Below, in pieces: positions 46,019 to 54,569 of a DNA stretch of 64,000 nt; positions within the stretch are counted from its first letter, which is position 1, and every line of letters starts with the position of its first letter. The stretch is from assembly GCF_039602135.1 (NCBI RefSeq), contig NZ_CP125942.1:1302001-1366000 (forward strand), given 5' to 3'. This DNA is from Glutamicibacter sp. B1 (GTDB lineage: Bacteria > Actinomycetota > Actinomycetes > Actinomycetales > Micrococcaceae). Under the pieces are notes generated by a model, which worked only from the letters and a program-made list of their open reading frames with translations, did no database searches and was not told the origin of the DNA. Made by a program: the position numbers and the translations under genes.

Positions 46019-47359
46019 ATGTCATCAACAGTCACTCGCACCCAGGAAGAGCGCCGGGTACTCGCCGGAACTCTCGTGGGAACCACCATTGAGTGGTACG
46101 ACTTCTTCATCTTCGCTCAGCTCACCGCAACCCTGCTGACGCCACTGTTCTTGGCGCCTTTGGGAGCGGCAAACCCGGGACTTGCTCAGATTCTTTCCTT
46201 CGCGATGATCGGTATCTCATTCTTCTTCCGTCCGCTGGGCGCCATCGTGGCCGGACACCTCGGTGACCGGTACGGACGCAAGAAGATTCTGGTACTCACG
46301 CTGATCTTGATGGGTGCGGCCACCGCGCTTATTGGTGTACTTCCTACCTATGCCTCCATCGGGATCGCGGCACCAATTCTGCTGGTCTTGCTTCGTGTAA
46401 TTCAGGGATTCTCTGCTGGCGGCGAATGGGGCGGCGCAGCACTGATGGCCGTGGAGCACGCTCCCAAGGAACGTCGCGGATACTTTGGTGCCTACCCGCA
46501 GATCGGCGTACCGATCGGCATGATCCTGGCCACCGGCCTGCTCTACATCCTTCGCGTAGCAATGTCACCAGAGGCTTTCCAAACCTGGGGCTGGCGCATT
46601 CCGTTCCTGCTCTCGGTGGCACTGATCTTGGTGGGTTACATGATCCGCCGTGCAGTGGAAGAATCACCGGTCTTCAAGCAGCTGTCCCAGCGTAAAGTTG
46701 CAGAACACACGCCACTGCGTGAACTGATGGCGAAGAACTCCAAGCAGGTAATTCAGGCAGCTCTGATTTTCGTCTCCAACAATGCCGCCGGTTACCTGGT
46801 GATCGCGTTCTTCATCTCCTACACCACCGCAGTCTTGAAGATGCCAGTGGCACCGGTGCTCTTGGCGACCACCCTCGGCTCGGTGGGATGGTTGATCTTC
46901 ACCCTCGTCGGCGGTTGGCTCTCGGATAAGATCGGGCGTCGGGCGACCTTTGTGATCGGCTATGCGATTGTTTTCGTGTGGATGATCCCGATGTTCATGT
47001 TGGTCAATACCGGCAATATCGTGCTCTACGCGGTGGCGATCTTCGTACTGACCGTTGGACTGGGATTGTCCTACGGTCCGCAGTCGGCTATGTATGCAGA
47101 AATGTTCCCGGCTCACGTACGCTACTCGGGTATTTCAATCGGTTACGCCATCGGCGCCATCCTTGGCGGTGCTTTCGCCGCGACCGTGGCCCAGATCTTG
47201 CTAGAAACCACTGGTTCATCGATCTCGATCGCCGTCTACATCATGGCGCTAACTGTCATTTCGGTGGCAGCGGTGCTGTGGGTTGGCGAAACTCGCGGAC
47301 GAAACCTACACGTTGAAGAAGTTGAAGGAAGCAACGAAGACTTGCGGACTTCACTGTAG
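46019..47359 (+). CDS. MFS transporter of the metabolite:H+ symporter type
   Basis: 446 residues, twelve helices. The MHS signature is strong: GTTIEWYDFFIFAQLTATLL in TM1, SFFFRPLGAIVAGHLGDRYGRKKILVLTL in loop 2-3, LRVIQGFSAGGEWGGAALMAVEHAP (TM 4-5), and ELMAKNSKQVIQAAL in the middle. Relatives import organic acids such as shikimate, citrate or alpha-ketoglutarate and proline/betaine. The substrate here cannot be read off; regulation by the divergent IclR would be consistent with an aromatic or organic acid. AAAGGG precedes the ATG. Confidence 0.9.
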   Translation: MSSTVTRTQEERRVLAGTLVGTTIEWYDFFIFAQLTATLLTPLFLAPLGAANPGLAQILSFAMIGISFFFRPLGAIVAGHLGDRYGRKKILVLTLILMGAATALIGVLPTYASIGIAAPILLVLLRVIQGFSAGGEWGGAALMAVEHAPKERRGYFGAYPQIGVPIGMILATGLLYILRVAMSPEAFQTWGWRIPFLLSVALILVGYMIRRAVEESPVFKQLSQRKVAEHTPLRELMAKNSKQVIQAALIFVSNNAAGYLVIAFFISYTTAVLKMPVAPVLLATTLGSVGWLIFTLVGGWLSDKIGRRATFVIGYAIVFVWMIPMFMLVNTGNIVLYAVAIFVLTVGLGLSYGPQSAMYAEMFPAHVRYSGISIGYAIGAILGGAFAATVAQILLETTGSSISIAVYIMALTVISVAAVLWVGETRGRNLHVEEVEGSNEDLRTSL

Positions 47360-47369
47360 AAAGTCTTCC

Positions 47370-47434
47370 AAAAACACGCTGCCCGTGCAGTTGGCCGGAT
47401 CTGAACGATCCGATCAACTGCACGGGCAGTTTTT
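47370..47434. terminator. Bidirectional terminator between MHS transporter and lacI-type gene
   Basis: CTGCCCGTGCAGTTG (47379-47393) pairs perfectly with CAACTGCACGGGCAG (47415-47429), with an inner GGATC/GATCC stem. An A-run at 47370-47374 and TTTTT after 47429 flank it. Confidence 0.92.
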
Positions 47435-47482
47435 ATGCCTACTCAAAAGATATTGAACTGAGCCTGCGGCTTAGGGGGAGTG

Positions 47483-48496
47483 CTAGGCAGCATCCAGAGG
47501 GCGGGAGGTTGAGGAGCGGACCACCAGGCGGTGATCAACCTTGTGCGCGTGGGCTGGTTCCTCGCCGCGAATGGCACGAAGCAACATTGCCACGGCCAAT
47601 TCACCTTGTTCGTGCGGCCGTTGCTCAATGGTGGTCAAGCCAAACATTTCTGCAAGGTCATGGTTATCAACGCCGATGACCGAGAGGTCGCGGGGGACCT
47701 GCATGCCAAGATCGCGGGCTGCCAGGATTGCGCCGATGGCCATCTCATCGCTGGCTGCCATGAGTGCGGTAGGGCGGCTTGCCGGATTGCCCAAGAGCTG
47801 TTTAGCTACCGCGTAGGCCTGAGGCATGGTGAAGTCCGCGCCTACACAAAGGTTCTCGTCAACGGCAATTCCTGCATCGTGCAGGGCTTGCTCGTATCCG
47901 GTGCGGCGATGACTTGGGACGCGGAAGTCTACGTCGGTTTCCTCGTTACCCCCGATAAATCCAATTCGGCGGTGGCCGAGCGAAATGAGGTGTTCGGTGG
48001 CGAGCGCTGAAATTCCTTCATCATCAACGTGCAAGGTGGGCACCCCGGGCAGTGGTCCACCTACACCCACCAACGGCTTATCCAAGGCGTGCAGGGCTTG
48101 GACTTCTTCGGAGTTCAGTTCTACGTTCACGGCGATGACCGCATCAACTCGTTGACGTAAGAGGAAGTCAGAAAAGACCTTTTCACGCTGCCCACGATCC
48201 TTGGTGAGCTGGTACAAGGTGGTGTCATAACCTTCGTCCATCAGCCGGCGGGAAATTCCTTCCAGCACGCTGGCATAGAACCAGTGATTGATCACCGGAA
48301 CCAAGACTCCGACATTTCGGGTGCGACCTGAAGCCAATCCTGAGGCCGAGGAAGAGACGACGTACCCCAACTCTGCTGCGGCGCGTTGCACGGCCTCCTG
48401 CGCTGAAGCAGAAACCGATCCTCGTCCAGAGAGCGCACGGGAGACAGTTGCTACCGAGACTCCGGCTACTTGAGCGACATCTTTGATCCCGGCCAC
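47483..48496 (-). CDS. LacI family transcriptional regulator of the alpha-glucoside locus
   Basis: 337 residues from GTG 48496, which has GGAAGGAC six bases before; the frame is open further upstream without start signals. N-terminal HTH AGIKDVAQVAGVSVATVSRALSGRGSVSASAQEAV; the rest is the periplasmic-binding-protein-like ligand domain with LVPVINHWFYASVLEGISR and the C-terminal TTIEQRPHEQGELAVAML. It follows the GH13 gene by 114 bases on the same strand. The two TGYAAGCGTTTMCA operators in the GH13-binding-protein gap are its likely targets. Confidence 0.9.
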   Translation of the reverse strand: MAGIKDVAQVAGVSVATVSRALSGRGSVSASAQEAVQRAAAELGYVVSSSASGLASGRTRNVGVLVPVINHWFYASVLEGISRRLMDEGYDTTLYQLTKDRGQREKVFSDFLLRQRVDAVIAVNVELNSEEVQALHALDKPLVGVGGPLPGVPTLHVDDEGISALATEHLISLGHRRIGFIGGNEETDVDFRVPSHRRTGYEQALHDAGIAVDENLCVGADFTMPQAYAVAKQLLGNPASRPTALMAASDEMAIGAILAARDLGMQVPRDLSVIGVDNHDLAEMFGLTTIEQRPHEQGELAVAMLLRAIRGEEPAHAHKVDHRLVVRSSTSRPLDAA

Positions 48497-48519
48497 AATA
48501 CGTCCTTCCTTCAAGTTGT

Positions 48520-48562
48520 TGGCCGCGGTGATTGCAAAAATCTTCTGCGTGCACCGCGGCCA
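48520..48562 (-). promoter_or_regulatory. Hairpin in the leader of the LacI-type gene
   Basis: TGGCCGCGGTG (48520-48530) pairs perfectly with CACCGCGGCCA (48552-48562), an 11-bp stem with a 21-base loop. It lies between the GH13 stop and the ribosome-binding site of the regulator. Without a T-run, it may be an mRNA stability or attenuation element that separates expression levels of the two genes. Confidence 0.5.
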
Positions 48563-48610
48563 CTGTTCAACGATACCCGGTGAGCTTGGCACCGAGGCTG
48601 ATTGATTTGG

Positions 48611-50299
48611 CTAGGCGAGCAAGAACCAAATTGTGGTTTCCGCGGGAATCTGCACCGAGGATGTGCCGGTGACAGGCTGGCTGCGGACCAATTCTTGTGC
48701 GCCCTGTGCGAGCTCGGGAAGGTCCTGCGCGGTGGTGCCAAGGTTGGCAACGACGAGTACCTTGCCGTTGCTGAAGACCAGAACATCAGCATCTTCTTCT
48801 GAATTCCACGTCAAGTCACCGGTGCCGAGGTCATACTCTTTGCGCAGCTGCAGTAGGCGGCGGTAGAGGTTCAGGGTGGAATCGGGATCCTCTACCTGCA
48901 TATCGCGGGCGTACGGTGCCCAATCGGTTGGCTGTGGCAACCAGCTTTCACCGTTGTCGCTGAAACCGAAGGCTGGGGCATCGCTCTCCCATGGCAGTGG
49001 CACACGGCAACCATCGCGTCCATAACGTTCACCATTGGTACGGAACCAGGTCGGATCCTGACGAGCATCATCTGGAAGGTCGACGGCCTCGGGGAGGCCG
49101 AGCTCTTCACCCTGGTACAGGTAGGCACCACCTGGCAACGCCAGCATGAGCGCGGTGGAAGAACGGGCTCGGCGCAAACCCACGGCTGGATCTGGCAGGT
49201 TTGGTGTGTTGGGACCAATGCCTTCACCCTGGGGGTTGTCATCGGTCAATGCCAGACGAGTGGCATGTCGCACCACGTCGTGGTTCGACAATACCCAAGT
49301 GCTTGGCGCGCCGACGGCACCAAATTCGAGCAGTGATTCATCAATGGTTTTGCGCAGCTGTGGTGCGTTGTAATCGCAGGAGAGATAAGGGAAGTTGAAG
49401 GCCTGATGCATTTCGTCTTTACGCACCCATTTGGCCATCAGTGACAGGGGACTCACCCAGGCTTCGGCGCACAAGACGCGCTCGCCGTCGTATTCATCCA
49501 TGACTTCGCGCCACTCGCGGTAGATCTCATGCACGCCATCTTGACCCCACCAAGGGGCAAGTTCTTCGGTGCCGCCCATCGAGGCGCCCGTAGGGTCCGG
49601 GGTAAAGTCCGGCAGTCCTTCGGCCTTGATCAGACCGTGGGCTACGTCGACGCGGAAACCGTCGGTGCCGCGATCAAGCCAGAAGCGCAGGACGTCGCGG
49701 AACATGGCGCGTACTTCAGTGTTGTTCCAGTTGAAGTCGGGCTGTGATGAATCAAAGATGTGCAGGTAGGACTGGCCTACGCTGCCATCTGGGTTGGTGG
49801 TGGAGGTCCACATGGGCCCGCCGAAGACTGATTCCCAGTTATTTGGATGTCCCTGTGCCGGTGGATCCATAAAAATAAACCGGTCGCGTTCCGGGGAACC
49901 TGGGGCTGCCGCAAGGGCTTGCTGGAACCAGGGGTGCTGGTCCGAGCAGTGGTTGGGTACCAAGTCGATAATGACTTTTAGCCCTAGTTCGTGGGCACGG
50001 GCAACCATGGCGTCAAAGTCTTCGAGCGTTCCAAAAAGGGGATCAACATCGCAGTAATCTGCGACGTCGTAACCGGCATCCTTCTGGGGCGAGGTGAAGA
50101 AGGGGGAGAGCCAAATAGCGTCGACAGAAAGTTGGGCGATGCTCTCTAAGTTTTGGGTGATACCGCGCAAATCGCCCATGCCGTCGTTATTGGAATCGGC
50201 AAATGAGCGTGGGTAGATCTGATAGATCACCGAAGAGCGCCACCATTGAGAGTCTTCGGTCTGCAAAGGGTTATCAGCTTCTGAGCGAGTTTGAGTCAT
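48611..50299 (-). CDS. GH13 alpha-glucosidase
   Basis: 562 residues of glycoside hydrolase family 13, oligo-1,6-glucosidase/alpha-glucosidase type. WWRSSVIYQIYPRSFADSNNDGMGDLRGI opens the barrel; DGFRVDVAHG carries the nucleophile Asp, LCAEAWVS the acid/base Glu and VLSNHDVVRH the third Asp. There is no signal peptide, so it acts in the cytoplasm on imported alpha-glucosides. ATG 50299 is chosen over a 62-residue upstream extension. It lies 7 bases after a TATCGT -10 box that pairs with TTTACA at 17-base spacing. Confidence 0.92.
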   Translation of the reverse strand: MTQTRSEADNPLQTEDSQWWRSSVIYQIYPRSFADSNNDGMGDLRGITQNLESIAQLSVDAIWLSPFFTSPQKDAGYDVADYCDVDPLFGTLEDFDAMVARAHELGLKVIIDLVPNHCSDQHPWFQQALAAAPGSPERDRFIFMDPPAQGHPNNWESVFGGPMWTSTTNPDGSVGQSYLHIFDSSQPDFNWNNTEVRAMFRDVLRFWLDRGTDGFRVDVAHGLIKAEGLPDFTPDPTGASMGGTEELAPWWGQDGVHEIYREWREVMDEYDGERVLCAEAWVSPLSLMAKWVRKDEMHQAFNFPYLSCDYNAPQLRKTIDESLLEFGAVGAPSTWVLSNHDVVRHATRLALTDDNPQGEGIGPNTPNLPDPAVGLRRARSSTALMLALPGGAYLYQGEELGLPEAVDLPDDARQDPTWFRTNGERYGRDGCRVPLPWESDAPAFGFSDNGESWLPQPTDWAPYARDMQVEDPDSTLNLYRRLLQLRKEYDLGTGDLTWNSEEDADVLVFSNGKVLVVANLGTTAQDLPELAQGAQELVRSQPVTGTSSVQIPAETTIWFLLA

Positions 50300-50306
50300 G
50301 ACGGTA

Positions 50307-50335
50307 ACGATAATAGATGTCCGCCAGAATGTAAA
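50307..50335 (-). promoter_or_regulatory. Leaderless promoter of the GH13 gene
   Basis: On the minus strand, -35 TTTACA (50330-50335), 17-base spacer, -10 TATCGT (50307-50312), then 7 bases to ATG at 50299. Transcription should begin at or next to the start codon. The -35 box is the end of the LacI-type operator, so a bound repressor would block polymerase. Confidence 0.75.
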
Positions 50336-50343
50336 CGCTTGCA
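50330..50343. promoter_or_regulatory. LacI-type operator 1
   Basis: Minus strand TGCAAGCGTTTACA: a 14-base imperfect palindrome with the central CG typical of LacI-family operators. It covers the -35 box of the GH13 promoter. Confidence 0.75.
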
Positions 50344-50423
50344 CATTTGCCCTCAGTATCCGAGAGGTTGTGGCTTGACGTGTCCGCGGAGTGAGCGAAC
50401 TAAAGCTGATTTTATCGACCGTC

Positions 50424-50452
50424 TTGCCAACGCTGGTGATATGTGCCACTCT
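50424..50452 (+). promoter_or_regulatory. Candidate promoter of the sugar-binding-protein operon
   Basis: TTGCCA (50424-50429), 17-base spacer, CACTCT (50447-50452), a weak -10 box that keeps the conserved A and final T. LacI operator 2 begins at the last base of this box. The leader to the ATG would be about 110 bases. Confidence 0.5.
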
Positions 50453-50465
50453 GGAAACGCTTACA
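50452..50465. promoter_or_regulatory. LacI-type operator 2
   Basis: Plus strand TGGAAACGCTTACA; the reverse strand reads TGTAAGCGTTTCCA, matching operator 1 (TGCAAGCGTTTACA) at 12 of 14 positions. It lies at the predicted -10/start region of the importer operon, 109 bases from operator 1. Confidence 0.75.
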
Positions 50466-50566
50466 AATTGAAGTGCCACTCGCATTTCCTCGAGGTAACC
50501 GGCGGCCCCGCGGATTTCCGCACCCTAACCGGCCCATCGGACAAAGTTGTCACGAAAGGACATCCC

Positions 50567-51829
50567 ATGAAGGTGAATACACGCCCCTGGCTTCTTGGCG
50601 GAGCATTGACGGCCATCGCAGCCCTGTCTCTGACCGCCTGCGGTGGGTCCGGATCTGCCGAAACCTCCTCCAGCCCGGCGACCGAGCAGTCCTCTCCAGC
50701 TGCAGCATCTGGCGGTGAGCTCACCGTGTGGGTAGACGCCAACCGCGAACCCGTACTGAAGGAAGCCGCTGCAGATTTCGAAAAGCAGTCCGGCGTCAAG
50801 GTCAACCTGGTCATCAAGGACTTCTCCAAGATTCAGGAAGACTTCCTGCGCCAGGTACCCACCGGCAAGGGCCCAGACATCACCATTGGTGCCCACGACT
50901 GGTTGGGCAACCTGGTGAACAACGGTGTGGTTCAGCCAGTTGAACTCGGCGATAAAGCATCAGACTTCCAAGACGTTTCCATCAACGCCATGAGCTACGA
51001 GGGGAGCACCTACGGAGTCCCATACGCCACCGAAAACCTTGCCCTGCTGCGTAACGCAGATCTAGTGGACGAAGCACCAAAAACTTTCGACGACATGATC
51101 AAGGCAGGCAAGGAAGCTGACACCGAGTTCCCATTCCTGGTACAGGTCACCGATGTGGGCGACCCGTTCCACGCCTACCCATTCCAGACCTCATTCGGCG
51201 CACCGGTCTTTGGCACCGATGACACCGGAGCCTATGACGCAACCGACCTGCAGATTGGTAACGAAGGTGGCGTGGAATTCGCTAAGTGGCTGGCTGAACA
51301 AGGTGATGCTGGAACCCTGAAGACCAGCATCGATGGAGACATCGCTAAAGAGAAATTCGTCTCCGGTGATTCACCATTCCTGCTGACCGGTCCATGGAAC
51401 GTGGAAGCTGTTGAAAAGGCCAAGATCAACCTGGCCATCGACCCAATCCCATCCGCCGGTGGGGAACAAGCTCAGCCATTCGTCGCAGTACAGGGATTCT
51501 TCGTCTCCTCGAAGACCGAGAACCTGTTGGCAGCCACCGAATTCCTGACGAACTACATTGGCACCGAACAAGTCCAGACCGACCTCTACGAAGTGGGTAA
51601 CCGCCCACCAGCAAACAAGGCAGCCTTCGAAGCGGCTAAGTCTGATGAAGTGATTGCCTCCTTCGGTGAAGTTGGCGCCAGCGGCGTGCCAATGCCGAAC
51701 ATTCCAGAAATGGCCGCTGTGTGGGAATTCTGGGGTGTGGCTGAAGCAGAAATCATTGATGGCAAGGCCGATCCAACCAAGCGTTGGAAGCAGATGACCG
51801 AGGATATCGAAAAGGCCATCAGCAAGTAG
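50567..51829 (+). CDS. Extracellular sugar-binding lipoprotein of the maltose type
   Basis: 420 residues from ATG 50567, six bases after GAAAGGA; the upstream open frame of 92 codons lacks a start signal. Signal peptide with lipobox LTACG (Cys near 25), a short Ser/Ala/Glu linker, then a family 1 solute-binding fold (GGELTVWVDANREPVLKEAAADFEKQSGVKVNLV; FLLTGPWNVEAVEKAKINLAIDPIP). It resembles MalE-type binding proteins. It should pass maltodextrin-like alpha-glucosides to the two permeases downstream. Confidence 0.9.
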   Translation: MKVNTRPWLLGGALTAIAALSLTACGGSGSAETSSSPATEQSSPAAASGGELTVWVDANREPVLKEAAADFEKQSGVKVNLVIKDFSKIQEDFLRQVPTGKGPDITIGAHDWLGNLVNNGVVQPVELGDKASDFQDVSINAMSYEGSTYGVPYATENLALLRNADLVDEAPKTFDDMIKAGKEADTEFPFLVQVTDVGDPFHAYPFQTSFGAPVFGTDDTGAYDATDLQIGNEGGVEFAKWLAEQGDAGTLKTSIDGDIAKEKFVSGDSPFLLTGPWNVEAVEKAKINLAIDPIPSAGGEQAQPFVAVQGFFVSSKTENLLAATEFLTNYIGTEQVQTDLYEVGNRPPANKAAFEAAKSDEVIASFGEVGASGVPMPNIPEMAAVWEFWGVAEAEIIDGKADPTKRWKQMTEDIEKAISK

Positions 51830-51939
51830 GCTCGCCTGCCACACTCCTGGCACTGGAGCCGGCACCAGCACGACGCCGGCTCCAGTGACTTCAACCAGGC
51901 CAGCACCATCTGAACTTTACTGACAGGGACATCTGGAAG

Positions 51940-53535
51940 ATGACTAAGACTGCCCCAGAGGCACCGCCACGTCACAGCGACGACCCGAAACGTAAGCTGT
52001 CGCCAGCGGCACAACGTTTCGCCAATGCATCAAGCACAAGCCTCGGCTCCATCCTGATCAAGATCATTCTTATCGCCATCGTGGACGCCACCGCCGTATT
52101 TGCCCTCTTCACCGCCATCGGGCGTGAAGCATGGGCCATCGCCACCGTCATTGCGGTGATCACTGTGCTGATCAATGTCGTCTACTTCAAGAGGGGATGG
52201 CTTCCGGCCAAGTACTTGCTACCGGGCACCATCTTCTTGTTGATCTTCCAGGTCTTTGTCATTGGCTACACCGGATATATCGCCTTCACCAACTACGGTT
52301 CGGGGCATAACTCAGATAAGGCCGACGCGATCTCTTCCTTGTTGCAGTCAAATCAGGAACGTGTTGAAGGCTCACCTGGTTACCCGGTCAAGCTCTATGA
52401 CGGCGATGACGGTCTGGCCATGCTCATCGAACGTGACGGCCAACAGCTCATTGGTGACGAAAACACCGCGCTGAGTGCACTGGAACCAACCTCCCTTGAT
52501 GGGTACACCGAACTGAACTTTGCTGATCTGCTCGGCCGCCAGCAAGAAGTCACCTCATTAAAGGTAGAGGTGAGCGATAATCCAGCCGACGGTACCCTAC
52601 GCACCAGTGATGGTCGCACGGCCTACCAGTACACTTCATCGCTGAAGTACGACGAAGCTGCCGACACCATGACGGATCAAAAGACCGGTTTGGTTTACAA
52701 AGATACTGGCGTTGGTGCTTTCACAGCTGAGGACGGATCGCAGCTGATGCCAGGCTGGTCCATCAACGTTGGCTTTGATAACTTCACCCGCGCTTTCACC
52801 GATTCCTCGATCCGCGGCGCACTGTTCTCCGTCTCGATCTGGACCTTCGCCTTTGCTTTCCTCTCGGTGGCATCGACCTTCTTCCTCGGACTATTCCTTG
52901 CCATTGTCTTTAATGACATGCGCATGAAGGGTCGGAAGATTTACCGAGTCATTTCCATCCTTCCCTACGCCTTCCCAGCCTTCCTCGGTGGATTGGTCTG
53001 GGCTGGAATGCTCAACAAAGACTTCGGCTTTGTGAACCAAGTCCTCTTTGGGGGCGCGAATATTCCGTGGCTGACCGACCCATGGCTGGCCAAGTTCTCC
53101 GTCCTTTGGGTCAACCTCTGGTTGGGCTTCCCATATATGTTCCTGGTGTGCACCGGTGCCTTGCAATCCATTCCGCAAGAACTCTCTGAAGCAGCAACCA
53201 TTGATGGTGCAAAGCCTTTCCAGATTTTCCGTCTGATCAAACTTCCGCTGTTGCTCGTTTCCGTGGCGCCACTGCTGATCAGTTCCTTCGCCTTCAACTT
53301 CAATAACTTCAACGTGATCTACATGCTCACCGAAGGCGGACCACGACTCGAAGATGCAGGGCTGAATGTCGGCGCGACCGACATCCTGATCTCCATGGTT
53401 TACAAGGTCGCCTTCGTCGGCTCCCAACGTGACTATGGTCTGGCCAGCGCGTTCTCCATCATCATCTTTGTGATCGTCGCAATCATCTCAATCATCAGTT
53501 TTAAGCAGACCAAGGCTCTGGAGGAGTTGAACTAA
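51940..53535 (+). CDS. Sugar ABC transporter permease, MalF type
   Basis: 531 residues, longer than most sugar permeases (about 300). About three helices lie in the first 125 residues. A roughly 150-residue extracytoplasmic insert follows (ISSLLQSNQERVEGSPGYPVKLYDGDDG through GLVYKDTGVGAFTAEDG), the counterpart of the P2 loop of E. coli MalF that contacts MalE. Five helices come after it. The EAA motif, ELSEAATIDGAKPFQIFRLIKLP, touches the ATPase. Presence of a P2-like loop strongly supports a maltose/maltodextrin system. Its stop overlaps the next start by one base. Confidence 0.92.
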   Translation: MTKTAPEAPPRHSDDPKRKLSPAAQRFANASSTSLGSILIKIILIAIVDATAVFALFTAIGREAWAIATVIAVITVLINVVYFKRGWLPAKYLLPGTIFLLIFQVFVIGYTGYIAFTNYGSGHNSDKADAISSLLQSNQERVEGSPGYPVKLYDGDDGLAMLIERDGQQLIGDENTALSALEPTSLDGYTELNFADLLGRQQEVTSLKVEVSDNPADGTLRTSDGRTAYQYTSSLKYDEAADTMTDQKTGLVYKDTGVGAFTAEDGSQLMPGWSINVGFDNFTRAFTDSSIRGALFSVSIWTFAFAFLSVASTFFLGLFLAIVFNDMRMKGRKIYRVISILPYAFPAFLGGLVWAGMLNKDFGFVNQVLFGGANIPWLTDPWLAKFSVLWVNLWLGFPYMFLVCTGALQSIPQELSEAATIDGAKPFQIFRLIKLPLLLVSVAPLLISSFAFNFNNFNVIYMLTEGGPRLEDAGLNVGATDILISMVYKVAFVGSQRDYGLASAFSIIIFVIVAIISIISFKQTKALEELN

Positions 53536-54455
53536 TGAGTACCGATACCTCAACCACCCACACGACTCCAAGCTTTACCCCGATCCCACGTCCAGCGCGA
53601 CGAACCTTCGGCAAGTGGTTCGCCACCACAGGATGGCGGCACCTGATCGGTGTGGCCCTGTGCATCTACTCAGCATTCCCGCTGCTCTACGTGCTCTCGG
53701 CATCGTTGAATCCTAACGGCACCCTGCTGTCCTCCAATGGATTCTTCTCCACCGTCGGATTGCAAAGCTACGTTGATCTCTTTCAAAACGAACAGCGTCC
53801 CTTTGCTGCATGGTTTGCTAACACCCTGTTCATCGGACTGACTACCGCTGCAGCGTCGGTGTTCCTCGGCGCACTGGCAGCTTATAGTTTTTCGCGCATG
53901 CGATTCACCGGACGCCGAGTTGGACTGGTCAGCTTGCTCATCGTGCAGATCTTCCCGCAGCTACTAGCAGTGGTGGCCATCTTCATCCTGCTCACCTCGC
54001 TGGGCGATGTTTTCCCTGCCCTAGGAATCGATAACCAGATCGCCTTGATCATGGTGTACCTCGGCGGCGCACTGGGTGTGAACACCTACCTGATGTACGG
54101 CTTCTTCAATACCATCCCGGTGGAAATTGACCAGGCAGCAAAGATCGATGGAGCTGGCCACGCACGGATCTTCTTCACCATGATCCTGCGCCTAGTCGCT
54201 CCGATTCTTGCAGTGGTCGGACTCTTGTCCTTCATCTCCAGCACCAGTGACTTCGTCTTGGCCTCGGTCGTATTGGTCTCGCCAGAAAACCAGACGCTTG
54301 CGGTGGGTCTGTACTCCTACGTCTCAGAAGAGTTCACCTCAAACTGGTCAGTCTTCGCCGCCGGCGCGGTCTTGGCAGCCCTGCCCGTCATGGCGTTGTT
54401 CCTTTTCTTGCAGAAGTACATAGTTGGCGGCTTGACCGCTGGTGCTGGCAAGTAA
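53535..54455 (+). CDS. Sugar ABC transporter permease, MalG type
   Basis: 306 residues, six helices, starting on the last base of the MalF-type stop. EAA loop: PVEIDQAAKIDGAGHARIFFTMILRLVAP. N-terminal SAFPLLYVLSASLNPNGTLL is typical of MalG. No malK-like ATPase gene follows; in many actinobacteria one shared ATPase (MsiK) energises several sugar importers. Confidence 0.92.
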   Translation: MSTDTSTTHTTPSFTPIPRPARRTFGKWFATTGWRHLIGVALCIYSAFPLLYVLSASLNPNGTLLSSNGFFSTVGLQSYVDLFQNEQRPFAAWFANTLFIGLTTAAASVFLGALAAYSFSRMRFTGRRVGLVSLLIVQIFPQLLAVVAIFILLTSLGDVFPALGIDNQIALIMVYLGGALGVNTYLMYGFFNTIPVEIDQAAKIDGAGHARIFFTMILRLVAPILAVVGLLSFISSTSDFVLASVVLVSPENQTLAVGLYSYVSEEFTSNWSVFAAGAVLAALPVMALFLFLQKYIVGGLTAGAGK

Positions 54456-54482
54456 GCGAGCACATTCCTACTAGCGCGTTTC

Positions 54483-54541
54483 CAACGAGCACAGCGCCGA
54501 TAGGTACCTTCGCTGGGTACCCGTCGGCGCTGCGCTCGTTG
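54483..54541 (+). terminator. Long stem-loop after the sugar permease operon
   Basis: 18-bp arms, 54483-54500 with 54524-54541, one mismatch, loop containing an inner GGTACC/GGGTACC pairing. No T-run follows, so it may act as a processing or stabilising 3' end rather than a strict terminator. Confidence 0.65.
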
Positions 54542-54569
54542 CCGTCCAAGAACACGTAAAGTAAAAGAC

